Origin: Caldimicrobium sp.
GTDB lineage: Bacteria; Desulfobacterota; Thermodesulfobacteria; Thermodesulfobacteriales; Thermodesulfobacteriaceae
Reading direction: 5' to 3'
DNA length: 64,000 bases
NCBI GenBank assembly: GCA_025059715.1
Contig: JANXCE010000001.1
Location: forward strand, 55,384-119,383
Shown here: positions 17,071 through 24,870 of the stretch, in pieces
How positions within the stretch are numbered: the stretch's first letter is position 1
How the letters are laid out: each line of letters opens with the position of its first letter
The notes under the pieces: generated by a model
What the model was told of the DNA's origin: nothing
Database searches by the model: none
What the model saw: the letters and a program-made list of their open reading frames with translations, nothing else
Translations under genes and position numbers: made by a program

Positions 17071-18687
17071 ATGAGTAAGTTGCCCAAACCTGAAGATTTG
17101 ATAAAGGATGTTCAATTACATAGAACGCCAGCTACCCACTGGATGGATACAAAACCTGAATTTAAACCAGGAAAATTTCTTTATGCTGTGGAACCTCAAG
17201 TCATGGAGGATTTGGGAAGGCCTCATCTTGGTAAATGGCAACCTTATGAGGAAAAGTGGCCTCTTCCTGAGGACTGGAAAGAAAGGATTTTGAAAGCTAT
17301 TAGGGATCGGATGGAAAGATTTAGATCTTTTAAACTATTTATGGATATTTGTGTAAGATGTGGAGCTTGTGCAGATAAGTGTCATTATTTCCTTGGCACT
17401 GGAGATCCGAAAAATATGCCTGTATTGAGGGGAGAACTTATCAGATCCATCATAAAGGGTGAATTTTCTTTTTTTGGAAAGATTTTCGGAAGACTTGCTG
17501 GAGCAAGACCTCTTACAGAAGAGGTCCTAAAAGAGTGGTATTACTACTTTTATCAGTGCACTGAGTGCCGAAGGTGTTCTGTATTTTGTCCTTATGGGAT
17601 AGATCATGCGGAAGTAACAATGATTATGCGGGAGATTTTACATGAATTAGGTATTGCTGTGGATTGGGCTATGAAGCCAGTAAGATTTTCCCATTTTGTG
17701 GGAAATCACATTGGGCTTCAACCTCATACTATAAAGGAGAATATTGAATATTTATTGAGTGACATAGCAGAAATTACAGGTCTAAACATTGAAGTGCCTA
17801 TTAACCAAAAGGGGGCAGAGATTCTTTTCGTAACTCCTTCTGCGGACTTCTTTGCAGAACCGGGAATTTATACCTTTATGGGGTATGTGCTCCTTTTTCA
17901 TCACATAGGCCTTGATTACACTATAAGCACTTATGCTTCAGAGGGTGGTAATTTTGGTTTTTTCAATACCTTGGAGTTAGCGAAAAAATTACATGCCAAA
18001 ATTTATGAAGAAGCTAAAAGACTTAAGGTTAAATGGATTATTGGTGGAGAGTGCGGCCATATGTGGAGGGTATGGCATCAGTATCACAACACCTGGTTTG
18101 GCCCCTTTGATTATTTGGAGGTGCCCAAATCTCCTATAACAGGAACTGTTTTTGAACATGCTAAGGACCACAAAGTGGTTCATATTTGTGAATTTACAGC
18201 GGATCTCATTGCTCATGGAAAACTGAAACTTGATCCCTCAAGAAATGACCATCTCATAGTAACCTTCCATGACTCCTGTAATACCTCAAGAGGTATGGGC
18301 ATATTTGAGGAGCCAAGATTTATAATCAAGAATGTATGCAATAATTTTGTAGAGATGCCAGAAAATACCATTAGAGAAAAGACCTTTTGTTGTGGAAGTG
18401 GCTCTGGGTTGAATGCGGATGAGTATATGGAAATGAGAATGAGAGGAGGATTTCCTCGAGCTAACGCAGTGGAATATGTCCATAAAAATTACGGAGTTAA
18501 TACTGTAGCGTGCATTTGTGCTATTGACAGGGCAGTGCTTCCCACACTTATGAAATATTGGGTTCCAGGAGTGGAAGTAGCGGGCGTCCACGAATTGGTA
18601 GGTAATGCCTTAGTAATGGAGGGTGAGAAGAAGAGAACTACTGACTTAAGATATAGACCACTTAAAGGCGTGGAAGAGGAGGTATAA
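17071..18687 (+). CDS. dsrK: DsrK, Fe-S (HdrD-like) subunit of the DsrMKJOP complex
   Basis: 538 aa. Two 4Fe-4S binding motifs, CVRCGACADKCHYF and CTECRRCSVFCPYG (residues ~90-190), are followed by the CCG-domain repeats seen as GGECGHMWR, HDSCNTSRG and FCCGSGSGLNADEY. This layout is that of HdrD and DsrK, with the cysteine-rich C-terminal half holding a noncubane cluster. It is the cytoplasmic catalytic partner of DsrM and is thought to reduce the DsrC trisulfide formed during sulfite reduction. A DsrC gene is not in the window. ATG behind GGGGAGG; dsrJ follows after 2 nt. Confidence 0.96.
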   Translation: MSKLPKPEDLIKDVQLHRTPATHWMDTKPEFKPGKFLYAVEPQVMEDLGRPHLGKWQPYEEKWPLPEDWKERILKAIRDRMERFRSFKLFMDICVRCGACADKCHYFLGTGDPKNMPVLRGELIRSIIKGEFSFFGKIFGRLAGARPLTEEVLKEWYYYFYQCTECRRCSVFCPYGIDHAEVTMIMREILHELGIAVDWAMKPVRFSHFVGNHIGLQPHTIKENIEYLLSDIAEITGLNIEVPINQKGAEILFVTPSADFFAEPGIYTFMGYVLLFHHIGLDYTISTYASEGGNFGFFNTLELAKKLHAKIYEEAKRLKVKWIIGGECGHMWRVWHQYHNTWFGPFDYLEVPKSPITGTVFEHAKDHKVVHICEFTADLIAHGKLKLDPSRNDHLIVTFHDSCNTSRGMGIFEEPRFIIKNVCNNFVEMPENTIREKTFCCGSGSGLNADEYMEMRMRGGFPRANAVEYVHKNYGVNTVACICAIDRAVLPTLMKYWVPGVEVAGVHELVGNALVMEGEKKRTTDLRYRPLKGVEEEV

Positions 18688-18689
18688 AC

Positions 18690-19130
18690 ATGTATAACTT
18701 GGACAAGGTTATTCCGGGAATAATCATTCTAATTCTTTTTCTTACTACACCTATTTGGCTTAATTTGGCCAATCTTAAAGCCTTACCACCTAAGGACCCC
18801 CATATAGGTCAGGCAAGGATGTGCACTACTTGCCATGTAAGTGAAAAGGGACCAGATGAGGCAGTAACGAGTGAAAAATGTGTGGCGGATACCCAATACA
18901 TGAGGGGATACCATATGAAGTTATTGGATGAGTGGAGGGAGAAGAAGATTAGAAAAGGGGAGGTGTATTATAAAGGGTTAGATGGAAAGAGCTATGTGAT
19001 GAGTTTGCAGAGAACCTGTCTCAAATGTCATAGCGATTATCTTAATTTTTGTGATAGATGCCATAAATTTACAGGAGTGCAATTAGATTGTTTCAATTGT
19101 CATATTGCAGGGAAGGAGGAGAAAAAATGA
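18690..19130 (+). CDS. dsrJ: DsrJ, multiheme c-type cytochrome of the DsrMKJOP complex
   Basis: 146 aa. An uncleaved N-terminal signal anchor (IIPGIIILILFLTTPIW-type, residues ~8-26) is followed by four CXXCH motifs: CTTCH (~46), CLKCH, CDRCH and CFNCH near the C-terminus. The conserved Cys in KCVADTQYMRGYH, known in the family as an unusual heme ligand, is present. Typical DsrJ is described as triheme; the N-terminal CTTCH is an extra site here. The protein faces the periplasm and passes electrons with DsrO. The stop overlaps the dsrO ATG. Confidence 0.93.
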   Translation: MYNLDKVIPGIIILILFLTTPIWLNLANLKALPPKDPHIGQARMCTTCHVSEKGPDEAVTSEKCVADTQYMRGYHMKLLDEWREKKIRKGEVYYKGLDGKSYVMSLQRTCLKCHSDYLNFCDRCHKFTGVQLDCFNCHIAGKEEKK

Positions 19131-19900
19131 GCATAAAAAGGAGGGAATTTTTAAAAATAGCGGGTTATGGTTTAGCTGGAACCATACTGAGTATTACTGG
19201 TGGTGTTTTTGTGGGCAGAGGTTCAGAGATCTTAAAGGGATTAGAAAGGGTTTCTTCGACAAAGGTAAAGTGGGCTATGGTGATAGATAGTAGAGCCTTT
19301 AAGAGCGAAAGTGACTTTGAGGTAGTTATAAGTGCCTGTCATAAAGCCCACAATGTCCCTGATATACCGGATAAAAATAGAGAGGTGAAGTGGATTTGGA
19401 AGGATACTTTTATGAGGGGTTTCCCCTCCGCGGAAACCAGATTCATAAGTGAAGACATTAAGAAAAGGCCTTTTCTTTTGCTCTGTAATCACTGTGATAA
19501 TCCACCATGTGTGAGGGTATGTCCCGTTAAGGCAACTTTCAAGAGAGAGGATGGAATAGTGATGCAGGACATGCATCGTTGCATTGGTTGCAAATTCTGT
19601 ATGGCAGGCTGTCCCTATGGTGCCAGAAATTATAACTTTTATCCACCAAGGGAATATTTAAAGGCTTTAAATCCTGAATTTCCTACTAGAACTCTTGGAG
19701 TAGTTGAGAAGTGCATTTTTTGCTATCATCGCCTTGATGAGGGGCTTTTACCCTATTGTGTAGAGGCTTCACAGGGTAAGATGTATTTTGGGAACCTTGC
19801 GGATCCTAATTCTGAGGTTAGAAGGGTAATCTCAGAAAACATCATTATGGTTAGAAAGCCTGAGCTTGGCACTAATCCTAAGGTTTTTTACATAATTTAA
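19127..19900 (+). CDS. dsrO: DsrO, periplasmic ferredoxin-like iron-sulfur subunit
   Basis: 257 aa from the ATG at 19127, which overlaps the dsrJ stop (ATGA). A twin-arginine signal SIKRREFLKIAG opens the protein, so it is exported folded by the Tat system. Cysteine clusters follow: CNHCDNPPCVRVCP, CIGCKFCMAGCPYG and CIFCYHRLDEGLLPYC, the usual ferredoxin layout of DsrO/NrfC/HybA proteins. It connects DsrJ with the DsrP membrane subunit. DsrP follows 16 nt later behind AGGGAGGG. Confidence 0.95.
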   Translation: MSIKRREFLKIAGYGLAGTILSITGGVFVGRGSEILKGLERVSSTKVKWAMVIDSRAFKSESDFEVVISACHKAHNVPDIPDKNREVKWIWKDTFMRGFPSAETRFISEDIKKRPFLLLCNHCDNPPCVRVCPVKATFKREDGIVMQDMHRCIGCKFCMAGCPYGARNYNFYPPREYLKALNPEFPTRTLGVVEKCIFCYHRLDEGLLPYCVEASQGKMYFGNLADPNSEVRRVISENIIMVRKPELGTNPKVFYII

Positions 19901-19916
19901 AAGGGAGGGTAGTTAG

Positions 19917-21095
19917 ATGGTTGAAAAGGCTTTAAAGGGAGGCGTTTGGTATTGGTTGTGGCTTCTTTTACTTTTAAGTTTTATAGGGTTAGCTTTTTAT
20001 TTTTGGCATTCAGAACATCAATATGGAGCGGGAGTAATCACAGGTCTTCATAGGGATTTAACTTGGGGATTTCACATAGGACAACTTGCCTTTTTTGTAG
20101 GAGTGGCAGCTTCTGCGGTTATGATTGTTCTTCCCTATTACTTTCATAATTACAAAGAATTTGGTAGAATTACTATTTTGGCAGAGTTTTTGGCGGTAGG
20201 TGCGGTAATTATAGCTATGCTTTCCGTTTTTGTAGTAATGGGGCAACCAAGCAGGGTATTTTATGTGCTTTTACACCCCACACCTAACTCTATAATTTTT
20301 TGGGATTTAGTGGTGCTTTCTACCTATTTGTTCCTAAATTTACTCTGTGGATGGACTGTATTGCATTCGGAGTATAAGGGCACCAGTTATCCCTCTTGGC
20401 TTAAACCCTTCATATATTGGGCCATTCTTTGGGGTCCTTCCATCCACATTGTAACCGCTTTTTTATTACAAGGTTTACCGGGAAGACACTACTGGTTCAC
20501 AGCTATTATGGCTCCCCGATTTTTAGCCTCCGCTTTTTCCGCCGGTCCAGCTCTATTAATTTTCCTTGCTCTACTTCTCAAAAAGGTAGCTAATTTTAAT
20601 GTAGGAGAGAAGGCTATACAAACTATCACCAAGATTGTAATTTATGCCTTTATCATTAATCTTCTCTTTTTATTGTTTGAGATTTTCACTGCCTTTTATA
20701 GTGGAATTCACTCTCATATGGCACCTTTTCTATACCTGTTCTTTGGATACGAGGGACATCGGGAGTGGGTGCCGGTAATGTGGGGCTCACTTCTCTTAGG
20801 AATTGTAGGATTACTTATTCTTTTAGTGCCTTCTTTGAGGAGAAGGGAGACTACTCTTACTTTGGGCGCTCTCTCTATCTTTTTATCTGTGTGGATAGAG
20901 AAAGGGATTACCCTAATGGTGGGGGGCTTTACCCCAAATGTCTTTGAAACTGTTACACCCTATAAGCCTTCTTTTCCTGAAGTAATGATAGCGTTAGGTG
21001 TTTGGTCTGTAGGATTTCTTGTAGTGACGATTTTATATAAAATTACGTTATCCGTTTATGAATCCAAGAATTTGGCGGTAAAGCTTAAAGGATAA
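19917..21095 (+). CDS. dsrP: DsrP, NrfD-like integral membrane subunit
   Basis: 392 aa with about ten hydrophobic segments and none of the cytochrome CXXCH motifs. Segments include WYWLWLLLLLSFIGLAFYFW at the start, then GQLAFFVGVAASAVMIVLPY and AVIIAMLSVFVVMGQPSR. It belongs to the NrfD/PsrC/HybB quinone-reactive family. With DsrO and DsrJ it forms the periplasm-facing half of the complex. Last gene before the hairpin at 21104. Confidence 0.95.
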   Translation: MVEKALKGGVWYWLWLLLLLSFIGLAFYFWHSEHQYGAGVITGLHRDLTWGFHIGQLAFFVGVAASAVMIVLPYYFHNYKEFGRITILAEFLAVGAVIIAMLSVFVVMGQPSRVFYVLLHPTPNSIIFWDLVVLSTYLFLNLLCGWTVLHSEYKGTSYPSWLKPFIYWAILWGPSIHIVTAFLLQGLPGRHYWFTAIMAPRFLASAFSAGPALLIFLALLLKKVANFNVGEKAIQTITKIVIYAFIINLLFLLFEIFTAFYSGIHSHMAPFLYLFFGYEGHREWVPVMWGSLLLGIVGLLILLVPSLRRRETTLTLGALSIFLSVWIEKGITLMVGGFTPNVFETVTPYKPSFPEVMIALGVWSVGFLVVTILYKITLSVYESKNLAVKLKG

Positions 21096-21103
21096 ACCTC
21101 CTT

Positions 21104-21135
21104 GGGAGCTGAGATTTTATTCTCAGCCCCTTTCC
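21104..21135 (+). terminator. Hairpin after dsrP, likely intrinsic terminator or attenuator
   Basis: The stem GGG-A-GCTGAG (21104-21113) pairs with CTCAGC-CCC (21122-21130), with one bulged A and an ATTTTATT loop. A T-rich run (TTTCCTTATTT) follows. It sits nine bases after the dsrP stop and may separate dsrMKJOP from the cobB-like gene or lower its expression. Confidence 0.7.
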
Positions 21136-21168
21136 TTATTTAAAAGCTGTTTTAAAGTTCTTATTAAT

Positions 21169-22551
21169 ATGGAAATATCCTATAACATTCCTCGTCTAAT
21201 AATTTCTGCTCCTCGTGGAGCCTCTGGTAAAACACTTTTTACCTTAGGATTGATAAGGTTGTTGAGGGAAAGGGGATTTAAAGTGTCTGCTTTTAAAAAA
21301 GGACCTGATTATATTGATGCAGGGTGGCATTCCAAAGTAGCTAATAACCCCTGTAGAAATTTGGATCTCTTTCTGTTTGATGAGGAACATAATCTATTTT
21401 CCTTTTATATGGGATCAAAAGATACTGACCTGGCAATCATTGAAGGTAATAGGGGCTTGTTTGATGGAGTAGATGTTGAAGGATCCTGTAGCACTGCAAG
21501 TTTATCTAAGATTCTTAAGACCCCAGTAATTCTTGTAGTTGATTGCAGTAAAGCAACGCGAAGTATTGCAGCCTTGGTAAAAGGGTTTGTTGAATTTGAT
21601 AAAGAGGTTTCAATTAAAGGTGTGATTCTTAATCATATTGCCAGGAGTAGACATGAAAACCTCATTAGGCTAGCTATTGAAAGGTATACTGAGGTTCCCG
21701 TATTGGGTGTGATTCCCAGATTGAAGGAGGCAGTAAAGGAGAGACATCTTGGTTTAGTTACCTCTTGGGAGCAAAGATTGGATTTTACAGAGGAACTTGT
21801 AGAAAAGTTAAGAAATAATATTAACTTAGATTCAATTATAGACATTGCTAAGCAAACGACCTCACTATGGATATCACCACTAAATGAACAGCCTGAGAGA
21901 AAGTTTGATGTGGATATAGGAGTCTTTTATGATTCAGCCTTTCAATTTTATTATCCTGAAAACTTGGATGCTCTCTCCTCTTTAGGGGCAAGACTTATTT
22001 TTATTAATTCATTGGAGCAAAGGAGTTTACCCAGGGTATCCGCCCTTTATTTAGGGGGAGGTTTTCCAGAGCTTCAAGGAGAGTTCCTTGCAGATAACAT
22101 CAGTCTTAGAAAAGAAGTTAAAGAGGCTGCAGAAAGTGGGATGCCTATTTATGCAGAATGCGGGGGATTGATGTATTTAGGAGAGGAGATTGAATGGAAT
22201 AACAAGATCTACCCTATGAGTGGAGTTTTACCCATTAAGTTTAAGGTAGATAAAAAACCACGGGGACACGGATATGTAGTTGCAGAGGTGACGACTCCTA
22301 ATCCCTATTACGAGATAGGAAGTATTGTAAAGGGCCATGAGTTTCACTACTCCTATCCCGTGGAAATTAGAGAAAAAAAGGGGATGAGGTTTGCCTTTCA
22401 GTTAGAGAGAGGTTCTGGTTTATTAGAGGGAGTAGATGGTATTATTTACAAAAATGTTTTTGCAGGGTATACCCATATTCATACTTTTAGTGTAAAATAC
22501 TGGGCTAAGAATTTTTTATCTTTAGCGGAGAGATATAAAAACAAAGGATAG
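21169..22551 (+). CDS. Cobyrinate a,c-diamide synthase family protein, probably DsrN (siroheme amidase)
   Basis: 460 aa. The N-terminal dethiobiotin-synthetase-like ATP site is SAPRGASGKTLFTLGL. A C-terminal class I glutamine amidotransferase domain has the nucleophile in AECGGLMYLGEE and the histidine in AGYTHIHTFS. CobB-type enzymes amidate cobyrinate. In dsr gene clusters the homologue DsrN is thought to amidate siroheme for DsrAB, and the position directly after dsrP favours that role. No cobalamin gene lies in the window. The ATG start has no clear ribosome site. Confidence 0.85.
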   Translation: MEISYNIPRLIISAPRGASGKTLFTLGLIRLLRERGFKVSAFKKGPDYIDAGWHSKVANNPCRNLDLFLFDEEHNLFSFYMGSKDTDLAIIEGNRGLFDGVDVEGSCSTASLSKILKTPVILVVDCSKATRSIAALVKGFVEFDKEVSIKGVILNHIARSRHENLIRLAIERYTEVPVLGVIPRLKEAVKERHLGLVTSWEQRLDFTEELVEKLRNNINLDSIIDIAKQTTSLWISPLNEQPERKFDVDIGVFYDSAFQFYYPENLDALSSLGARLIFINSLEQRSLPRVSALYLGGGFPELQGEFLADNISLRKEVKEAAESGMPIYAECGGLMYLGEEIEWNNKIYPMSGVLPIKFKVDKKPRGHGYVVAEVTTPNPYYEIGSIVKGHEFHYSYPVEIREKKGMRFAFQLERGSGLLEGVDGIIYKNVFAGYTHIHTFSVKYWAKNFLSLAERYKNKG

Positions 22552-22563
22552 AGGAGGTGTGCT

Positions 22564-22752
22564 ATGTTTGAGATTACCGTCAATTATGACACCTGTGAGG
22601 CCTGCGGAGCTTGTATTGATTCCTGTCCTGCCCAAGTTTACGACAAGGGGAGTGATGATAAGCCCATCATTTCAAGACCTGAAGACTGTTTAGGTTGTAT
22701 GACTTGTGTGGAAGTCTGTCCTACAGGCTCTATTGAGGTAAAGGAAATCTAA
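22564..22752 (+). CDS. 2[4Fe-4S] ferredoxin
   Basis: 62 aa with two cluster motifs, CEACGACIDSCPAQVY and CLGCMTCVEVCPTGSI, typical of small clostridial-type ferredoxins. It follows the CobB/DsrN gene by 12 nt behind GAGGAGG. It could be an electron donor for sulfite reduction, inferred from its place in the dsr cluster only. Confidence 0.93.
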   Translation: MFEITVNYDTCEACGACIDSCPAQVYDKGSDDKPIISRPEDCLGCMTCVEVCPTGSIEVKEI

Positions 22753-22777
22753 GGGGGTGAGTCGGGGCTCAGCCCCC
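22753..22777 (+). other. GC-rich hairpin between ferredoxin and J-domain genes
   Basis: GGGGGTGAG pairs with CTCAGCCCCC (one bulged G) around a TCGGGG loop. The stem begins directly after the ferredoxin stop and ends four bases before the next ATG. There is no U-tract, so it may be an RNA stabiliser or translation-control hairpin rather than a terminator. Confidence 0.6.
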
Positions 22778-22781
22778 TCAG

Positions 22782-23687
22782 ATGTATATCAGCAGAAAGA
22801 TAACCCCTCAGGGATATGTCTTTTCCATTAATGAATCCTATTATGAGGCACCCTTTTACAAGAGTAGAGTACTTCTTGAATTAGGTCTAAATCCTGGAGA
22901 ATTTGTAACTTATTATAGTGAAGTAGCCTTTTCTATTGATTTAGAAGAAAAATTAGCTAAAGCAGGAAAACATACTGATCAATTTGAATTGGAAAAACTT
23001 TTCTATCCTTTTCTAAAACCTGAAGCTCAACGATGGGTTAGGCTTTCTTTAAACAGAGAAAAAAGGAAAATAGTATCTGAGAAAAACTATGAACCAGAAG
23101 ATATCTTTTGGTTTGATAGAGTTAGACTAATTTCTTTAAAATTAGATCACCGAGATCCACGGCAAATAGCCAATCAAAGATACCCCTTTTTTGAAAGATT
23201 ACTACAAAAATCCCGAGATGAAATTGAAAACATGCTTTGGGATATGGAAGATCGTTTATCCTTTAGGGAGAAAGTTCGCTACATACTCTCTATTTTTTCC
23301 TTGCAGAGAATTGATTCTAATGAGAACAGGGATCATGTTTTTCTTGACCAACTCTGTCAAATCGCCCAGGACCCTGCATATTTCATGGATTTATCTCCCC
23401 ATATAGTTCTCTCTTCTTATTTATCACGATATATCTGGTTTTATTTTGATGCTCTCCCCTGGAGAGCGACACCTAAAATTTTTCAATTCAGGGGAAACCG
23501 CCTCTATCAGGAATTGGCCACGAGCTTAAATCTCTCAGTTGAGGATTTACTGTCTCTTTCGAAAAAAGAGGTTTTAAAACTTTTTAGGGCAAAGATTAAA
23601 GAGTTGCATCCAGATAGGGGTGGCCGACATGAAAGCTTTGTCTCCTTTAGAAGGCTTATGGAAGAATTTCTTAAAAGGCGATTTTAA
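22782..23687 (+). CDS. Protein with C-terminal J domain, function unknown
   Basis: 301 aa. The last ~50 residues form a J-domain-like segment, LSKKEVLKLFRAKIKELHPDRGG, with the HPD tripeptide that activates Hsp70/DnaK. The first ~240 residues (MYISRKITPQGYVFSINESYY...) are not recognised and have no membrane segment. The ATG follows a strong hairpin and lacks a Shine-Dalgarno sequence. It probably delivers a particular client or complex to DnaK; its place after the dsr genes suggests, without proof, iron-sulfur or Dsr assembly. Confidence 0.75.
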   Translation: MYISRKITPQGYVFSINESYYEAPFYKSRVLLELGLNPGEFVTYYSEVAFSIDLEEKLAKAGKHTDQFELEKLFYPFLKPEAQRWVRLSLNREKRKIVSEKNYEPEDIFWFDRVRLISLKLDHRDPRQIANQRYPFFERLLQKSRDEIENMLWDMEDRLSFREKVRYILSIFSLQRIDSNENRDHVFLDQLCQIAQDPAYFMDLSPHIVLSSYLSRYIWFYFDALPWRATPKIFQFRGNRLYQELATSLNLSVEDLLSLSKKEVLKLFRAKIKELHPDRGGRHESFVSFRRLMEEFLKRRF

Positions 23688-24379
23688 TTCTTGGTATAAC
23701 TCTTTAACTTAGCGGATAGACTTCCAAAGATAGGTAAAGTTCCCCTTATTTCCAAGGGTATTTTTTCCTCTGGCCAGAGAAATAATCTTACTTCTTTAGA
23801 TCTTTTCAGGAGTTCACTTTTTTCAGGCAGGTGAACCAAAATTTCGTAACAGGAAAAAATTTTGTTTTGAAAGGTACAATCTGAATTTCTTATAAAAATA
23901 ATTTTGACTGAGTGCCTCTCCTCTTTGATGTAAAGAGGAAGTTCAAATATGGCGTTATTTTGATAGGGTAATTGCCAAGAGGCTATAAAGGCGGTTAATT
24001 CATCATGTAAGGGGAAAGATAGTAATATTTCTTTGCTTGTTTTTTTGGGTAAAGTTTTATTAATTAGGACTCTTTTTTGTTGGGGCTCAAAGATTACGAC
24101 TTTTTCTCTTTCTTTAAAGCGATCCTTGGAATAGATTTGAGTTTTTACTGGATACCCCTGAAGATTGACTTCGGAAATCCATTTGGCAAAGTAGGGATAA
24201 ATAGTATTTCCAATACCTGTTGTTTTGGCAATGGCTAAGTATCTATAAGAATCAATTATTATTTGACTTTCACCTAATTTAACGGGTCCAAAAAAAATTT
24301 CATAATCCAATCGTGTCTCTGCGAAAAGTTGTGATTTTAATAAAGCTATGAGTAATATAATAAAGAGAATATTTAACAC
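23684..24379 (-). CDS. DUF3108 domain protein, exported
   Basis: 231 aa with a signal peptide (ILFIILLIALLKSQLFAET). The body LDYEIFFGPVKLGESQI..., followed by a run of beta-strand-like segments and an LFLWPEEKIPLEIRG motif, matches DUF3108. These periplasmic proteins of unknown function are common in delta-proteobacterial relatives. It is co-oriented with coaD, whose end it overlaps by 7 nt, and converges with the J-domain gene with a 4-nt overlap. Confidence 0.75.
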   Translation of the reverse strand: MLNILFIILLIALLKSQLFAETRLDYEIFFGPVKLGESQIIIDSYRYLAIAKTTGIGNTIYPYFAKWISEVNLQGYPVKTQIYSKDRFKEREKVVIFEPQQKRVLINKTLPKKTSKEILLSFPLHDELTAFIASWQLPYQNNAIFELPLYIKEERHSVKIIFIRNSDCTFQNKIFSCYEILVHLPEKSELLKRSKEVRLFLWPEEKIPLEIRGTLPIFGSLSAKLKSYTKN

Positions 24380-24870
24380 GGACCAAATTTTTCTTTTAGT
24401 TTGTCCGCTACAATTTTTGGCACCAGATCATCTACTTGACCACCAAATTGAGCCGCCTCTTTTATTATTGAAGAACTAAGGAAAATGTATCTTAAGCTGG
24501 GCATTAGAAAGATTGTATCAATTGAATTAGAAAGCTTACGATTCATAAGGGCTAACTGCATCTCATACTCAAAATCTGAAACCGCTCTTAATCCTCGGAT
24601 AATGACACAAGCTCCTTTTTTTTTGGCAAATTCTACTAATAAACCTGAAAAACTTTCCACTTCTACCCTATGAGAGAGCTGTAATTCTTCAAGGGCCTTT
24701 TTGGCCATAAAGACCCTTTCGTCAATTGAAAATAAAGGTTTTTTCGCAGGATTTTCACCTATTGCTAAGATAATTTTGTCGAAAAATTGTAGCGCCCTCT
24801 TAATTAAGTCTAAGTGGCCATTAGTTATTGGATCAAAGGTTCCGGGATATATGGCTATTTTAGGGCACAT
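24373..24870 (-). CDS. coaD: Phosphopantetheine adenylyltransferase
   Basis: 165 aa nucleotidyltransferase. Seen: IAYPGTFDP-type start (IAIYPGTFDPITNGHLDLI), the RGLRAVSDFEYEMQ block, and SLRYIFLSSSIIKEAA near the end. It catalyses the penultimate step of coenzyme A synthesis. The start overlaps the repeat-protein gene by 11 nt. CoaX, the first CoA enzyme, is at 57.6 kb. Confidence 0.97.
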   Translation of the reverse strand: MCPKIAIYPGTFDPITNGHLDLIKRALQFFDKIILAIGENPAKKPLFSIDERVFMAKKALEELQLSHRVEVESFSGLLVEFAKKKGACVIIRGLRAVSDFEYEMQLALMNRKLSNSIDTIFLMPSLRYIFLSSSIIKEAAQFGGQVDDLVPKIVADKLKEKFGPC

